Made by a program: the position numbers and the translations under genes
Shown: piece after piece, positions 1 through 12,300 of the stretch
How the letters are laid out: each line of letters opens with the position of its first letter
Numbering within the stretch: position 1 is the first letter of the stretch
The notes under the pieces: model-generated
The model's input: only the letters and a program-made list of their open reading frames with translations
What the model was told of the DNA's origin: nothing
The model's database searches: none
From: Euglena gracilis
Taxonomy: Eukaryota > Euglenida > Euglenophyceae > Euglenales
Assembly: GCA_039621445.1 (NCBI GenBank)
Contig: CP154957.1
Location: 4,582,504 to 4,646,503 of the forward strand
Reading direction: 5' to 3'
Length of the DNA stretch: 64,000 nucleotides

Positions 1-189
1 CACAGTTTGCATGAAATGATTTGTGTTGAAAACTCCACTTTGTGGCCAAGTTGTCTCCGGTGGTTTCCTGCCTGACTTGTCTGGTGACAACTCCCCGGGG
101 GTTGTCAGGCATGATTTCTTTTCTCTGTGCTTTGAACCCCCAATGATTCAACGGGAATGATTGAAAACACGGCACTGGAAGACGGACAG

Positions 190-273
190 ACCCCCCCTCC
201 CAACCCTCCCTGTCCTCTGGGGGCGCTCCCATGACAATGCCCAGGCGGCCGCCCTGCAGGGGCTGGAGCAGAG
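190..273 (+). CDS. candidate upstream exon, part 1
   Basis: An AG at the left edge and AG|GT at the right edge bracket 28 open codons with GC-rich third positions, ending in LQGLEQR. It is phase-compatible (ends in phase 2) with the next candidate exon. There is no recognisable domain. It may belong to the N-terminus of the Kelch gene or to an upstream gene. Confidence 0.35.
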
Positions 274-364
274 GTGTTTTCAAGGTTGGTGACCCGGGGG
301 GTTCCTGCGAGGTCGGGGGTCGGGCTGAGTGGGTCCCCCCCCCCCCGGAGAAGAGGTTTCCTCT

Positions 365-600
365 ATTTTTTTAAAGTATTTTTTTTGTATTATATATTAT
401 TATATTATACATTATCATATTGTATTTTTGTATATATATTATTATCTTACATATAATCATATTATATTTTTTATAAAAATATTTATTTTTATATTATATA
501 TTATTATATGTATTATTATATTATATTTTTTATGTTATATATTATTATTATGATTATTATATTAGAAGTTTTGTATTTTATTTTATTTTAATTTTATTTT
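365..600. repeat. AT-rich tract
   Basis: Nearly pure A/T with TATTA and TTTTA motifs. No gene is seen in it; the small open frames are low complexity. Confidence 0.9.
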
Positions 601-794
601 TTTTGGAACAAAGCGCCGAAATTTTTTTGAATCAAATTGACTCCCCAGAAGTGGGTCCCCTGCAATGGGAGGCTTGAGGTGGGTGGTTCTCCCTGGGTCC
701 TGAATAAAAAGGCCTCTGGGCTGGACTGCGTGGGGTCCATCCTGAACGCGCAGCACCAGTGACCCCCTTGGGCCTGCCCCGGGGGGTCAGGCAG

Positions 795-872
795 GAGGCA
801 GCAATGCGTTCTCGACGCAACTGGGCCGTGGGGAACGGTGCCACTGCCTTCACCCTGCACCACCCCTGTCCG
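795..872 (+). CDS. candidate upstream exon, part 2 (Kelch-like)
   Basis: An exon of 26 codons between CAG| and CG|GT, joining in frame to the previous candidate. It reads QQCVLDATGPWGTVPLPSP and ends in PVR, matching the second half of a Kelch repeat (LD...W...P.PR). The exon carrying the following strands was not found before 6260, so the link to the main gene is unproven. Confidence 0.4.
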
Positions 873-1101
873 GTGTCAACGTTGGCATGCCGTTTTTTTT
901 GTAATTACTTCTTTGAACGCTTCTTTAATTACTTCTTTTGAAATATTTTTTGTTCGTTTTTCCAGAAGGCTCTTCAACAGAATTCAGTCAGACAATAATT
1001 TTTTTTCATTGAAGGACAATGCTCGCGTCACCATACAAGCAATTGTCTACCCCCCCCCCCCCCCGTCCCCCCGTGTGTGCCCCCCCCATGAGGTCACTTA
1101 C

Positions 1102-1359
1102 CTCGTGTTGAGCCTTCACGGGCTGATTTGCCGAGTTGGAAAGTCCACTGCAAGGCCTCCCCGGCAATTTGACTCCTGAGTTTGGTCGTCGCCGATTTGC
1201 CGACAACCTCCCGGATGGGGGTTTGTCTTTGTGCAGCGGTCCGGCCCGCTCGGTGGGCTGCCTGCATTTCGGCGGGGACTGAACCGTGAGTGCGGCTTTG
1301 TTTTCGGTGAACGTTTTGCCGTTCGGAATTCGGAGGTTCACGCGGCCCACGCCCGTCAT
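1102..1359 (-). CDS. candidate 5' exon of an unrecognised minus-strand gene
   Basis: On the minus strand an ATG opens 86 codons (beginning MTGVGRVNLRIPNGK) that end at a consensus donor, CACGAG|GTAAGTG. The first third has GC-rich third positions and looks like beta-strand protein; the rest is Pro/Arg/Ser rich. A second frame is also open over the same DNA. No downstream exon was identified to the left, where only about 1.1 kb remains. The start overlaps a looser resemblance to the protease region of copia-type elements, which I do not consider established. Confidence 0.25.
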
Positions 1360-1604
1360 TGAAGCGCCGTCGGCGACAATGCACTTCTTCTTCTTCTTTT
1401 ATTGACCGCTCCTTGCGGTTGACGCACTGCCCTGGCCCTCACAGACCATTTGGGTGTCCTGTTTGGGGCCAGTGCATTTTTAAAGCGTGGCCAACCCCAC
1501 GTGCCGGGGAGGGGGCTTCCTGAGCCAGGCTGCTTCAGGGTTTGCAGTATGGGGGGGTGGTGGACGGGCTTTTTTTAGTCGGGTGCCAACCCCACCCCTT
1601 GTTG

Positions 1605-1822
1605 ATTTCGGCCTCCAAATGTGTGTAAGTTCAACAGTGGACCTCCAAAATAAGGAGAATTTCTCCTTTCGGCGCGAAGCGCCGGATTTTTTTATTTTGC
1701 TGTCAAAAATTTCCCCCTTGTCTAAGCACCACCCCCCTGGTTCTTACCCATATTTTGGCGAAATCAGCCCCCCCCCCCCCCCCGGTTCTTACCCATCTTT
1801 CCCAGTGCTTAGACAAGGGGGG
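1605..1822. repeat. dispersed element J, copy 1
   Basis: About 215 bases shared with 6587-6799, from the CCAAATGTGTGT block to a hairpin whose arms read CCTTGTCTAAGCACC and its complement. It includes the GGCGCGAAGCGCCG palindrome found in other elements here. Confidence 0.8.
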
Positions 1823-3694
1823 AGGTATGCCTACCCAGGCCGGTCTTTTGCTTGAGTACCCCCGGGTGTCCACCAGGTGGGCTGGCCAATGCCAAAGGCT
1901 GGACCACCCCCCGCTGGAAAAAAGACTTCTCCAGCGCATTGCGCCCAGGCAAAAATTATTTTTTTTTAATGTGTTGTTTTGTTCCCCCCCAAAATGGGCT
2001 TTTTGGCAGGTTTGGAAGCCAAAACAGTTCTACTAGCGGAGCAGACCCCCCCCTCATTCTCTCAACACTCCCCTCATCATTTTTTTTTTACAGGAGACAT
2101 TGGTTGCTTCTTTGTTGGCCCACGGTGCCAGGAAGCTTATCCTTTAATCATCAATGTTTGTTACATTCTATCTGACGTTTTTTGGTTCGCATCAAACCTT
2201 CCCCCAAGGAACTGGTCATTTCGCAAGAAACTTGCAGGGTTCCCAATATTAATATTGTTCATTCATTCATCATTTGATTGTTCACCTTTCTGGGGATGGG
2301 GGGGATGATATTTGTTTACACTGGGCGAGACACCAACATTTTTTGTTTGCATCTCTCGAGAACTGCACGTCCTGGATTGCCAGAGTGTCTCTCCTTCCAT
2401 CCCTGATGCCCTATGCAGTCCACTTTAGGAGATGCTAAGGCATCGATGGTTTTCCTCAATCTCGAATCCCCAGCCAGTCTGCCACGGGGACCACCCAACT
2501 GCCCAACACCCACAAGCCAGACAAGAATGATGGGAAACAAAATTCATGTGAAACCACCCAATTTTTCCGATGTTTTTTTCCTGTCATTTTTTCCCGTCAT
2601 CTTTCTTTCCCGTCATTTTTGTCCAGACTGTACTTCGTAGGTGGATACTCAAGTTCATGTGGAGATGCATCAACCACACCAACACCCCCCCCCCCCAATT
2701 AGGATCCTTGTCACATTTGAACATCTTCATTCAAAGGCCAACTTTTTCTGATTGAGTCTGAGTCTGAGAAACAGTCCTGCTTGGACTGTAGTTTGGTCAC
2801 CTGAGGGTTCATTGGATAGGATTCTTTATGATGAGGATGAAGAATATGGGGCATTGCTTCCACTTCGGCCTGCCGAAGTAAAGTACATCCAACTGTAAAC
2901 CCCCCCTCTTTATCTCGGGCGAAATTCAGAACCACCTTTTTGTCTTTTTGCAAGGTGGCGCTTGTTCCAAAAAAGCCACAAATTTTGGATCCTTGGGAGA
3001 CCTTTTTATCATCCACTTTCGCACAAACAGTTCCAAATAAACTGTTTGTGCTTATAAACTTTTTTTTAAAAAAAATAGCTCTTCTAATAAATTATTCTAA
3101 ATAGTTCAAAATAAATAGTTCTTATGAATCATCCAAAGGGTCTCATGTGATGCAAATTTGCGAAATATTACCCTTCAGTTCGATGAACTTTTCGACTGAT
3201 GATACAACCACCACCCTAATATTGAAAGTTTCGAATTCCCCTAAAATATGGAACCAGATCCATGTTGGCAGATACCATTTGGGGCATTGATGAGGGTACC
3301 CCAATAATCTTTGTTGGGCCTTGAATACCAAGTGTGTTTTGCTTGTATATTTCCACCAAAACCCAACCTTTTTCTGCACATAAAAAAAAGACGGAGGTGT
3401 TTCCATGATGAGAAATGAATAGCTCGAAGGTGCTTTTTACAAAGAACATCCCCAAAACACACTCAAATATCACTTTTTCAATTTTTGTTGCAATCATGCT
3501 TGAAATTCGTGATTTATTGGGAGAACACACAACCACCTACCCTCCGAGGTTGGGGTGTGAGAATAGATGGGGGGGGGATGGCCGAGCTATTCTCATACTC
3601 AAACCCTGTATTGTTCCTATTGGGTGACAAAGGGTTGGATCGCTTGGATCGGAACAGCTCGGACAGTTATGGTAGTCTTTTTAAACATTACTAA

Positions 3695-3900
3695 GTATAT
3701 GAATTAACGATTTATATTTTTCGTTACGATTATATTGTTACAATTATGTTATTGTCACGATACATTATTTGTTACGATATATTACATATTATACATATAT
3801 ATACATATTTGTTGATGTATTATTTTTTATTTTATTGTATTATGCATTGTATTATTGTATATGTATTATATATTATTGTTTTATGTATTATGCAATTTTT
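3695..3900. repeat. AT-rich tract
   Basis: TTACGATATA and TATACATATA motifs in loose repetition; no coding signal. Confidence 0.8.
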
Positions 3901-5250
3901 TTTTAACATTGGCTTTCAGCCCTAGAGATGGACGAAGGTGGTTCCCGGTGCTGCTGGTTTTTTGGCCTGTCCGCTTTGTGGACCTAGCGGATGGTGCTTT
4001 CACAGCCACTCATCCTTGCAGGCTTCCATCCTATGCCCACTGCGCCCTCGGCCCTCGCAGTTCCTCAAGTCTGGTTGGCGCTATGCACGGGGGGGTCCGT
4101 GTTGCCAAACACCCCGTCTCGACCCCAGTTTACTCCGAGGGATTGCGAGGCCCCTCTTCCCCTCCCAGTGCACATAGCAGTGACGCCGCGTTGGGGAACT
4201 GTCGCCAGTTGTCTCTCGATCGGCTCGATTTGGATTTGGTGTTGTGCTGTGTCTTACTGATATGTTATGCATGACAACTTCCTGTGGGACTGCTTCAACA
4301 CCTTCTGAGTCCCTGGACCCTACCCCCAGGGAGGCAGCATGCCAGGTTCACATTCATTGCCTTTTCTAAGGGCACTCCCTGGAAAAATGGCAGGGTCCCA
4401 GTACAGGCCAAGCCCTCATTGTTAGTTGTCAAGGATTTTGATGCTGCCCTACTCTCCAGTTACAGGTACCCCCAGGGGGGGTTCCTGGTTGAGGTGGGCA
4501 GCGTGCTCAAGAATGATTAAACCCGCACCCCATTTGCACCCCTCCCCACCTTAATTAATGATCAATGATTAACCCCCCACTCACAACCCCCCCTTGGACC
4601 CAACCATCAAACCATGACTGAGAACCCCCCAGAGGGAAAAACGACCAAACAAAAGTCAAAACCACACAAAGAATAAGCAGGTATGGTGGGCATTCCAACT
4701 CATGAGGTTTTGACAAAAACCCATAAAATTGCCCAAAATACCTTGTTTTAACCCCCATGGTGCAAAAATAGGGGGTATTTTTTGGCACGATGCAGCCTTG
4801 AGAATTTCTAAGTGATATCACCAAATACCTGTTTTTCGAGGATGCCCACTGAAGAGCAGGTTCCAGAACAGTGTAGCGTGGCGAACAATGTGTCATTGCT
4901 GGAGAAGAGAAAGATGAAAACTTTTTTTAGGAGCAGGTATGGTTCAAGGTTTGTAGCCTTCTAACCCCAGCAAGCAATGCTTTTCCCGAACTTTTCACAA
5001 AGATCAAGGAGTGTGTTTCCTTCCGGCGCATTTCATTGCGATCATGCCAGTTTGGGGATCTCGATTCTGTTGCATACATTCCTCGCTCCTTGGGTGGAAT
5101 ATTTGCAAGTTCGATGTTTTTCAAGTTCGCCTTGCCCAGTCCGGTTCCACCCCAAGCTCAGCCCGCCCGGTCATTATGGCGGAACAGGAATCCTGGGAAA
5201 TGAATGGGGACCTTCCCACCCTCCCGCCCGTTCATACTTGTAGATTTTTT

Positions 5251-5640
5251 TTGAGGTATAATTCTCTTTTGTTGAAGTGAATGCCATGAATTTTGTTGGC
5301 AACATTTTTGAGGTATGATTCTCTTTTGTTGAAGTGAATGCCATGAATTTTGTTGGCAACATTTTTGAGGTATGATTCTCTTTTGTTGAAGTGAATGCCA
5401 TGAATTTTGTTGGCAACATTTTTGAGGTATAATTAATTCTCTTTTGTTGAAGTGAATGCCATGAATTTTGTTGGCAACATTTTTGAGGTATGATTCTCTT
5501 TTGTTGAAGTGAATGCCATGAATTTTGTTGGCAACATTTTTGAGGTATAATTCTCTTTTGTTGAAGTGAATGCCATGAATTTTGTTGGCAACATTTTTGA
5601 GGTATAATTCTCTTTTGCCAACTTGTTGAAGTGAAAATGC
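5251..5640. repeat. 57-bp tandem array, about seven copies
   Basis: Unit starts (AGGTAT) fall at 5254, 5311, 5368, 5425, 5486, 5543 and 5600; one unit carries a 4-base insertion. Because 57 is a multiple of three, the minus strand stays open across most of the array. That openness is a by-product, not evidence of a gene. Confidence 0.95.
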
Positions 5641-6259
5641 CATTGGTGGGTGGAGTTTCCCCACCCCCACCTCCCGTCGCCAGCCCGGGGACTCCTAACC
5701 CCCTGCTACGCCTTCTTGCTCCGGGAGGATTTCCAAAAAAGTTTCCCCCCACCCCTTCCCACATTTCCGTTTCTTTTTTTCTTCCTTCCAGTTTTCAGGT
5801 CAATCATTCCTTCGTTCATCGTCATTCCTTCGAAGACTTGACCAACAAAGGAATTACATGTTTTTTTTTTATTTGGTGTGGACCACCCCCCTCCCGGCCG
5901 GGACCTGGTCGGTTCTGGGCATGGGTTCTGGCACGAAGCGCTGGAATACTTTGAAGATGCTCCTTCAAATGGCCTGTATTTTTTTTGGCATACCCACCAT
6001 GGGGGGTTCCCATGTAGAGATTTTTTTTTTAAGTTTGGTGACTGGGGTGGGTCGGGACCGAGCCCCCCCCCCCCCGGGGAACGTTGAATCCCCCGAGGGG
6101 GTGGTTGGATGGGTCCTGACCCCCTTCCCCCAGGTCCGTCCGCATCCGTCCCACGCTGGGCTGGGTGGGTCTTGAAACGACCTGGCAGGGACCCCAATGG
6201 GCAAGGGGGGTGAGGTGCGTGGTCCGGTGCACCCCCAATTGCACTCTCTCTCTCCGCAG

Positions 6260-6307
6260 GCTCGCACCATGCTGGCGAGCTGGGTCCGACCCCTGGAGCA
6301 CCCGCCG
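6260..6307 (+). CDS. exon: Kelch, W strand of the first repeat
   Basis: The acceptor is CTCTCCGCAG|. Sixteen codons read [16 protein letters not shown], then a GC donor (CCG|GCTCG), phase 0. Joined to the next exon this gives W-x-R-P...P-P-G-P-R-H-S, the standard end-of-repeat signature of Kelch. Reading on without splicing also gives a Kelch-like RWGHAG, so the exact 3' end is uncertain. Confidence 0.6.
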
Positions 6308-9300
6308 GCTCGCTGGGGGCACGCTGGGGCACCTGCTTTACTCTTCCGACCTCGCCCCCCCCCCTGTGACACCCTGATTCTACTTTTTTGCATCAATTGC
6401 TGAAAGTCACACCTCCCCCCCCCTTGTCTAAGCACCACCCTTGTCTAAGCACCCCCCCCCGGTTCTTACCCATCTTTTTAAAGGTCATCGTCACGGGGAG
6501 GTTTATTTTGTGTGCCTTTTTAAGGGAAATTTCTCAAAAATTCCGAAATTTCTGCAACTTCTGAGACCTGATTTGGTGAGGTATTGTTGATTTCTGCATC
6601 CAAATGTGTGTCAGTTCAACAGTGGACCTCCAAAATAAGGGGAATTTTTCCTTTTTTTTGTGAATTTCCCGATTTTTTTTGCTGTCAAAATTTTCCCCCT
6701 TGTCTAAGCACCACCCCCCTGGTTCTTACCCATATTTTGGCAAAATAGGCACCCCCCCCCGGTTCTTACCCATCTTTTCCGGTGCTTAGACAAGGGGGGG
6801 GGCAATGGCGGGCCTTAGTTTTTTGGTTTGTTGCTGAATATTTCGGTGGATCCTCCCCGCAGCACCAACAATGGCCCAAACACGCAGGATTTTTCATGTC
6901 GAACAGAAAATGATTTCAAACATTCCGGTTTTAGTTCCCAAAGAATGGGTTGGATAAAATAGCTGGGGGTTACGGGTTGTTCCACGTGGGTTGTGAGAAA
7001 AGGCCTTGGACATGGGCTGCAAAGGACGGGGCTGGGACAATTTGCACGGATCTCAAAAACCTCAAATGCGCAATCACCAGGCAACTTTCGACACCCTTTT
7101 GAAGCATAAATGTTTTGCATTAGCGGCGTTGAGGTATTTTTGCCAGCAGCCATCTGGAATGAGCCATTGCGAAGAAAACGTACCGCCGTCAGCAGCACCA
7201 ATCTGTTGAAGGCAGGGTTCCTTCGTCCTCCTCACCTGAAAAAATCCTGAATATCTGGGATTTGGGTTGTCTGTAGACTCAATGTTTGTCAGCAAACAAT
7301 TTCACAAAATTTCAAACACCCAACCAATGAAAATTTCGCCTGTGAAATTCATTTCCATGCCACCATCAAACTTTTTGAAGAAAGTTTTTACAGATTTTTT
7401 TTTGGAAACCATTTCACAAAGAAACTGCATTGCCATATGTGCAGCTGAAAGTGGTCGCATCAAAAAGCAAAAGATGGACTCAAAAACTTTTCTTTCCTGT
7501 CCTGTAAGGCCTTCAACATAATTCCAGGAAAAGGTTTTCTTCTTACCTTTTCGCCGGATTTATTTTTATTTAAAACTTGAACCTTTTGATCCGTGCCAGT
7601 GGTCCACACCCGATGTGTCTCTTGCACCCCGTGTCCAAGACCTTTCTCACACTCCTCAGGCCAAAGAACGGGTAAAAGAGCACACAGAGGTGTCCAGAGT
7701 GCACAGAGGCACCCAGCAAGCAAAATGTTGAATTGTGTGCTTTGGGGCAAAGTTTGTCCGTTTGATCTGCCGCTGATGGGTTTGAAATTTTTCACAAATG
7801 GAAGATGCCTTCCAGTCAGGGGGGGGTTGTATATGAATGCCACACACATGGTATGTATATACCATGTGTATTATATACCATATATATGTGGTGTATGTAT
7901 GTTTATACCATATACATTATATATAACATATAATATATAATACATAAGATGTGATATAATGTATAACATACAATATATGATATATATGGCAAGGCTAACT
8001 CACTGCCCCCCCCCCCCCCGGGGGTCCCAGTGGTTGTACCTACCGGGGACTTCGGCCGCCCAGATGAAACTACTGGGGCCCCTCCATATTTTCCCAGGGA
8101 AATCCAGGCCCCGGCGAAAATTTTTTTCGAAGACGGAGTAGGTTTGGGGGTTAATTTTAGGAGTGGGGTCAGGGTTAAAGGTTAGGGTTAGGGTTATGGT
8201 CAGGGTTAGGATCAGGGTTAGGGTGCAGGTTAGGGGAAATCAGGCAGTTCGGCCGGATTTCGGCCGAATTTCCGAGACACTTTTCATAATGAATTTCGAC
8301 CCAATTTCGGTCTAACTTTTTTTCCTAAATCGTAACCCTAACCCTAATCCAAATCCTAACCCCAACCCTACCCCCTCAATTGATGGAAATACGGCAAATC
8401 ACCAACTCCAATTTTGGAGTTGGTGAAAGAACTTGGACCCCCACCCCCAGGTTAAACCACTGGGCCCTCCCCCCCGGGGGGGGGGGCGGTGAGTTAGTCT
8501 TGCCATATATATAATATACAATATATAATATTACCCCCCCCCTATGTCCAACGACCCCCCTATGTCCAATGACCCCCCCCCCCGGTCAGAGGACACCTTT
8601 TCGGAGGTTTGACCAAATTTTTGGTCCCAGCATGAAGCGCCAGGACGAAAAAATTTTTCCCAAAAATTGGCCAAAAAAATTGGCCAAAATGCCATTTTGA
8701 CACTTTTTGGACAAAAATTTGCCAAAATTGCCCAAAATTTTCGGCGCGAAGCGCCGGAAGGGAAAATTTGGGCATTTTTGGGTGGGTAGGGACCCGGGTA
8801 CCCACCAACTTTATTTTGACCCCATGTCCAACGACCACCCCCCCCCGATCAGAAGACACCTTTTTGGTCACTACCCTATGTCCAACACCCCCCCCCCCCG
8901 GTCAGAGGACAGAGGTTACCGGTCATTGGACATAGGGGGGGGGTAACATATAATATATGTAATATATAATGTTTAATATATTAATATATTTTATACATAA
9001 TATGTAATGTGTAATACATTCTATTTTATGTATGATGTATAATATATAATATATAACATCTAACATATAACATATAAAATGTGTAATGTATAATATATAA
9101 TATAATTCATAATATCCATATAATGTATAATATGAACCCCATGCATTATTTGCAGGCCAACATTTGAAGGCATTTTTAAGGTTTTCAGGACTTTGAAGGT
9201 TGTTTTTTTTTCCCAGGGAGGACCAAGGGTAGTCCAGGCACTGAAAGGGGTCCAAAAAAGAAGTCCAAAACTCATTTTTTTTTTCGAGTTTAGGGGGATG

Positions 9301-12300
9301 GATAATGTTCCAGCGATGCTAGAATCAATTTTTTCTCCTGGAAAGTGGCCAAAATGGTTCGTATACATGTGGTAATCATATCTGAGGAGTTTTTTGGGGG
9401 GAGTTTTCGGCCTCAATTTGGGGGCCTTTGTGAAATAATCCCCTTCTGCAAATTTGAGGAATCTTCGAAATTGAATTCTGCAGTCATCTGCTTTCATTTG
9501 CCCTTGCCCTTGAGAAGAGCTTTTGATCAAAAACTTTGCAATTTTATTTTTGCTCGGTTGAAGAAAAAATTGCCAAAATGATTTTTTTTTAAAAAAGGGT
9601 TTCAAGGTTTTCTAAGGTATTCTAAGATGTCTTAAAAAATGATGCCTGATGAATCTTTACGTTCCAGAAGCAGCATCGCAAGATGTGAACTCTGTTGTGG
9701 CTCAGTCGGCCACGCCTGGCACGGCCTCCACCGGCTCAGCAGGGGCCCCGCCACAGCGCCGTGGTCTATGGCCACAGCATGCTGGTGTTCGGCGGGGCGG
9801 AGGGAAGTGAGTTGAACAACGACGTGGTGCTCTTTGACCTGCAGCCGCCCGCTGCGCATTGCAAAGGCATATGCGCACGTTGGCTTTTTGGAGATAAAAG
9901 TTTCAGAGGGAAACTTACACCCGCGATTCTCCCCCGCAATTTCCTGCAGTTTCCCGGAATTTTTTTTCCATTTCCATTTCCGCATTTTTTCAAATAAAAT
10001 TGAAAGGATTCAATGAGTTACGGCCATTCCACGGATGATTCACAAGGCAGGGGTGGAGCTTTTTTTCCCGCATTCGCTTGCCTTTTCTCCCAATTTTGGC
10101 AATTCGATCAATTTTGACATTTTTTTTGTATTATTTTTGTTCCTACTTGGATATAATTTCAGTTCAACAAAATTATTCTTGCATTTGGACCATATTTTTC
10201 CCAAAGTCCAAGTTTTTATCAATTTTTGCCAAAATTTTGATTTTTTTTGCTTATAAATTCCATATTTTTTTGAAATAAGCATGCTCAGAAAGCTTACAAA
10301 AATCATTTTCCCGATTTTTTTTTGTTGGAAAATTTTTTAGAATGACACCTCAAAACGTCTGCCAACGTTGTACAACAAAAAAGAAATAGATGAAGTTTGA
10401 AGCCCACTCAAGCAGCCCGCAGTTTCCCCAAGACCGATAAGTTTAATGTTCCCGTGCTATTGTTGTCGATCGATTGCTTTTCTTATTGTATGCACACTCA
10501 CACACATGCGCGCGCACCCACCACCCACCCACCGACCCACCCTCCCACCCACACACACACCTGGCAGTTCAAAGCTCAGAAATTCTCACACTGTGAAGGT
10601 ATCGTCTTACAGCTTGGGAAGTTGTCATCTGATGTGCTCTCAAAGTGAATATGGCGTTTGCAAATGCATGATTGCCCCCTCAACGATGTCTTTTTCTCTG
10701 TGATTGTAGTAAGGAGACTTGCGCATTTATGGACAGAAGATGCAAGGTGATTTTTTGCATTCTTTTATCAACTTCAATTCAACTCTGTTCGCTCACCCCG
10801 ATTTCAGCCTCTCTTCTTCTTCTTTTTGGTGCACAGAATACTTGAAGGATCTTGAGCAGAGGTTTTTCAATCGTGGGCAATGCGAGTGGCTACCATCTAA
10901 CTATTTTCTTGCCACGAATAGCCAGAGTTTTTTTGGGTTCCCCAAAATAATGCATGGGGTTCATATTATACATTATATGGATATTATGAATTATATTATA
11001 CATTATACATTACACATTTTATATGTTATATGTTAGATATCATATACAATATATATTATGCATCATATATTATATATTATATTATATATTATACATAAAA
11101 TATTATGTAGCTTCTCCGACCCCAGGGGGGCGTCGCACCCCAGGAGTGGCTGGGTTTTGCTGACCTTACCCATCCCCCTCTCAGTCTTAAACTGAACAAA
11201 CTATAAATAAATTAACTCTGCTCCTGGGGAGTCAAATTGGCTCCCTCGCCCCCCTTCCAGCGTATCTGCTCCGATGGCTGCTGGGCTGGAACAGCCGAAG
11301 CTGGAATGGAAGCCGAAGCAAGCGTCAAGTGTTTTTTCCCAGCAGGGCATTTCAATCCAATCTGAAAACCCAAACAAACGCTGGTTTTCATTTTTTCATT
11401 ACCCCCACCTTTCTGCCCTCTGCACCGGAAATTTGTGGGTTAAAGAGCAATTTTGCTTCAGCTGACCCCAGACGGCTTCAGCAGTTGGGGCAATCCCCAA
11501 TCAGGGCTGCATGGGAATACCCGAAACTCTGTGGGTGGTAAGTTGGGAGATTGACTGCCCCCCCCCCCCCTCCATCCCGGTGGGTGGGAGGAGGACCCCC
11601 CCCCGGGTCGAACACCCCCACCAGACCTTCCCAGACATACCTGCCCTCAGTCGAGTCCCATCAGGCCCAAGCCATTCAGGAAAGCCTTCCGTGTCAGCAG
11701 CGGGCCACACCGCCACATTCCATTCCCCAAACCGGATTTTTTTTGCCACAGGCGTATTCTGCAGCGCCGGGTCGGAGAAAGCGCCCGCGCCGCGCGTCTT
11801 CCACACTGCGGCGCTGTGGCACTCGCACATGATTGTGTTCGGGGGGTGGAGCGCCAAGACCAAGGGCCCCGTCAATGACCTGTTCGTGTGGGACTGCGAG
11901 AAGCAGACGTGGTCGGGGAGTGTGGACACAGCGGGCGTACCGCCGTCCCCCAGGTGTGGTGTCCGGTGTATTTGGGCATGCTGGAGCACAGCAATGTATG
12001 CAATTGGCATGGCGGTTCCACAAGCGACGGGAGGCTGCGTTCGGCGACGGGTGGGGCCACTTTTGGGCGGCGTGGCATTCGGCGACCAAGGATTTAAGCA
12101 ACTGCCTTTTTACCGTTAAGGAAGGACCGGTTGAGAAACAGTCAAAAAAAATGCATTTTTTGACGTTTTGGGTTGATGGGCGATGGTGCAAAGATGCGAG
12201 AAATCACTTTTCCTCAAAGTCGACCATGCACACATACACAGATGCACATTGTCAGAGCATGGACAAAGTAGCATAAGTGGCAGCCCCAACCCCCTATTCC

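Larger units (their letters stand above)
873..6259 (+). other. noncoding stretch before the first confident Kelch exon
   Basis: No exon could be supported on the + strand apart from weak acceptor-like sites. It holds the minus-strand candidate at 1102, one repeat element (1605-1822), an AT-rich patch (3695-3900) and the 57-bp tandem array. It is either a long intron or intergenic. Confidence 0.6.
6308..9742 (+). other. intron with dispersed elements
   Basis: It holds element J copy 2, the telomere-like hairpin (7983-8511), the TIR element at 8533-8946 and TA-rich DNA. Open frames on the minus strand at 6815-7201 and 7460-7849 have no codon bias or motif. Confidence 0.6.
9867..11751 (+). other. 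intron
   Basis: T-rich stretches, a CA/CCCA microsatellite (10497-10560), the second arm of the 88-bp inverted repeat and a C-tract element. A strong acceptor before AATACTTGAAGGATC (10839) is not followed by coding-like sequence. Confidence 0.6.

Noticed and set aside
4022-4090. Possible Kelch exon after CATCCTTGCAG with LPSYAHCALGPRSSSS
   Set aside because: Phase would fit the candidate exon ending at 872, but the FGG strand is missing and no donor gives a continuation with Kelch character.
5158-5764. Minus-strand repeat protein of up to 196 codons
   Set aside because: It is the 57-bp tandem array read in open frames; all three frames look similar and no codon bias exists.
10839-10864. 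Exon EYLKDLEQR after a strong acceptor
   Set aside because: AT-rich codons, and inserting it breaks the phase between the Kelch exons at 9743 and 11752.
11495-11540. Exon ending LWV|GTAAGT
   Set aside because: The same words recur at 12441-12490 as part of a dispersed C-tract element, so this is repeat sequence.
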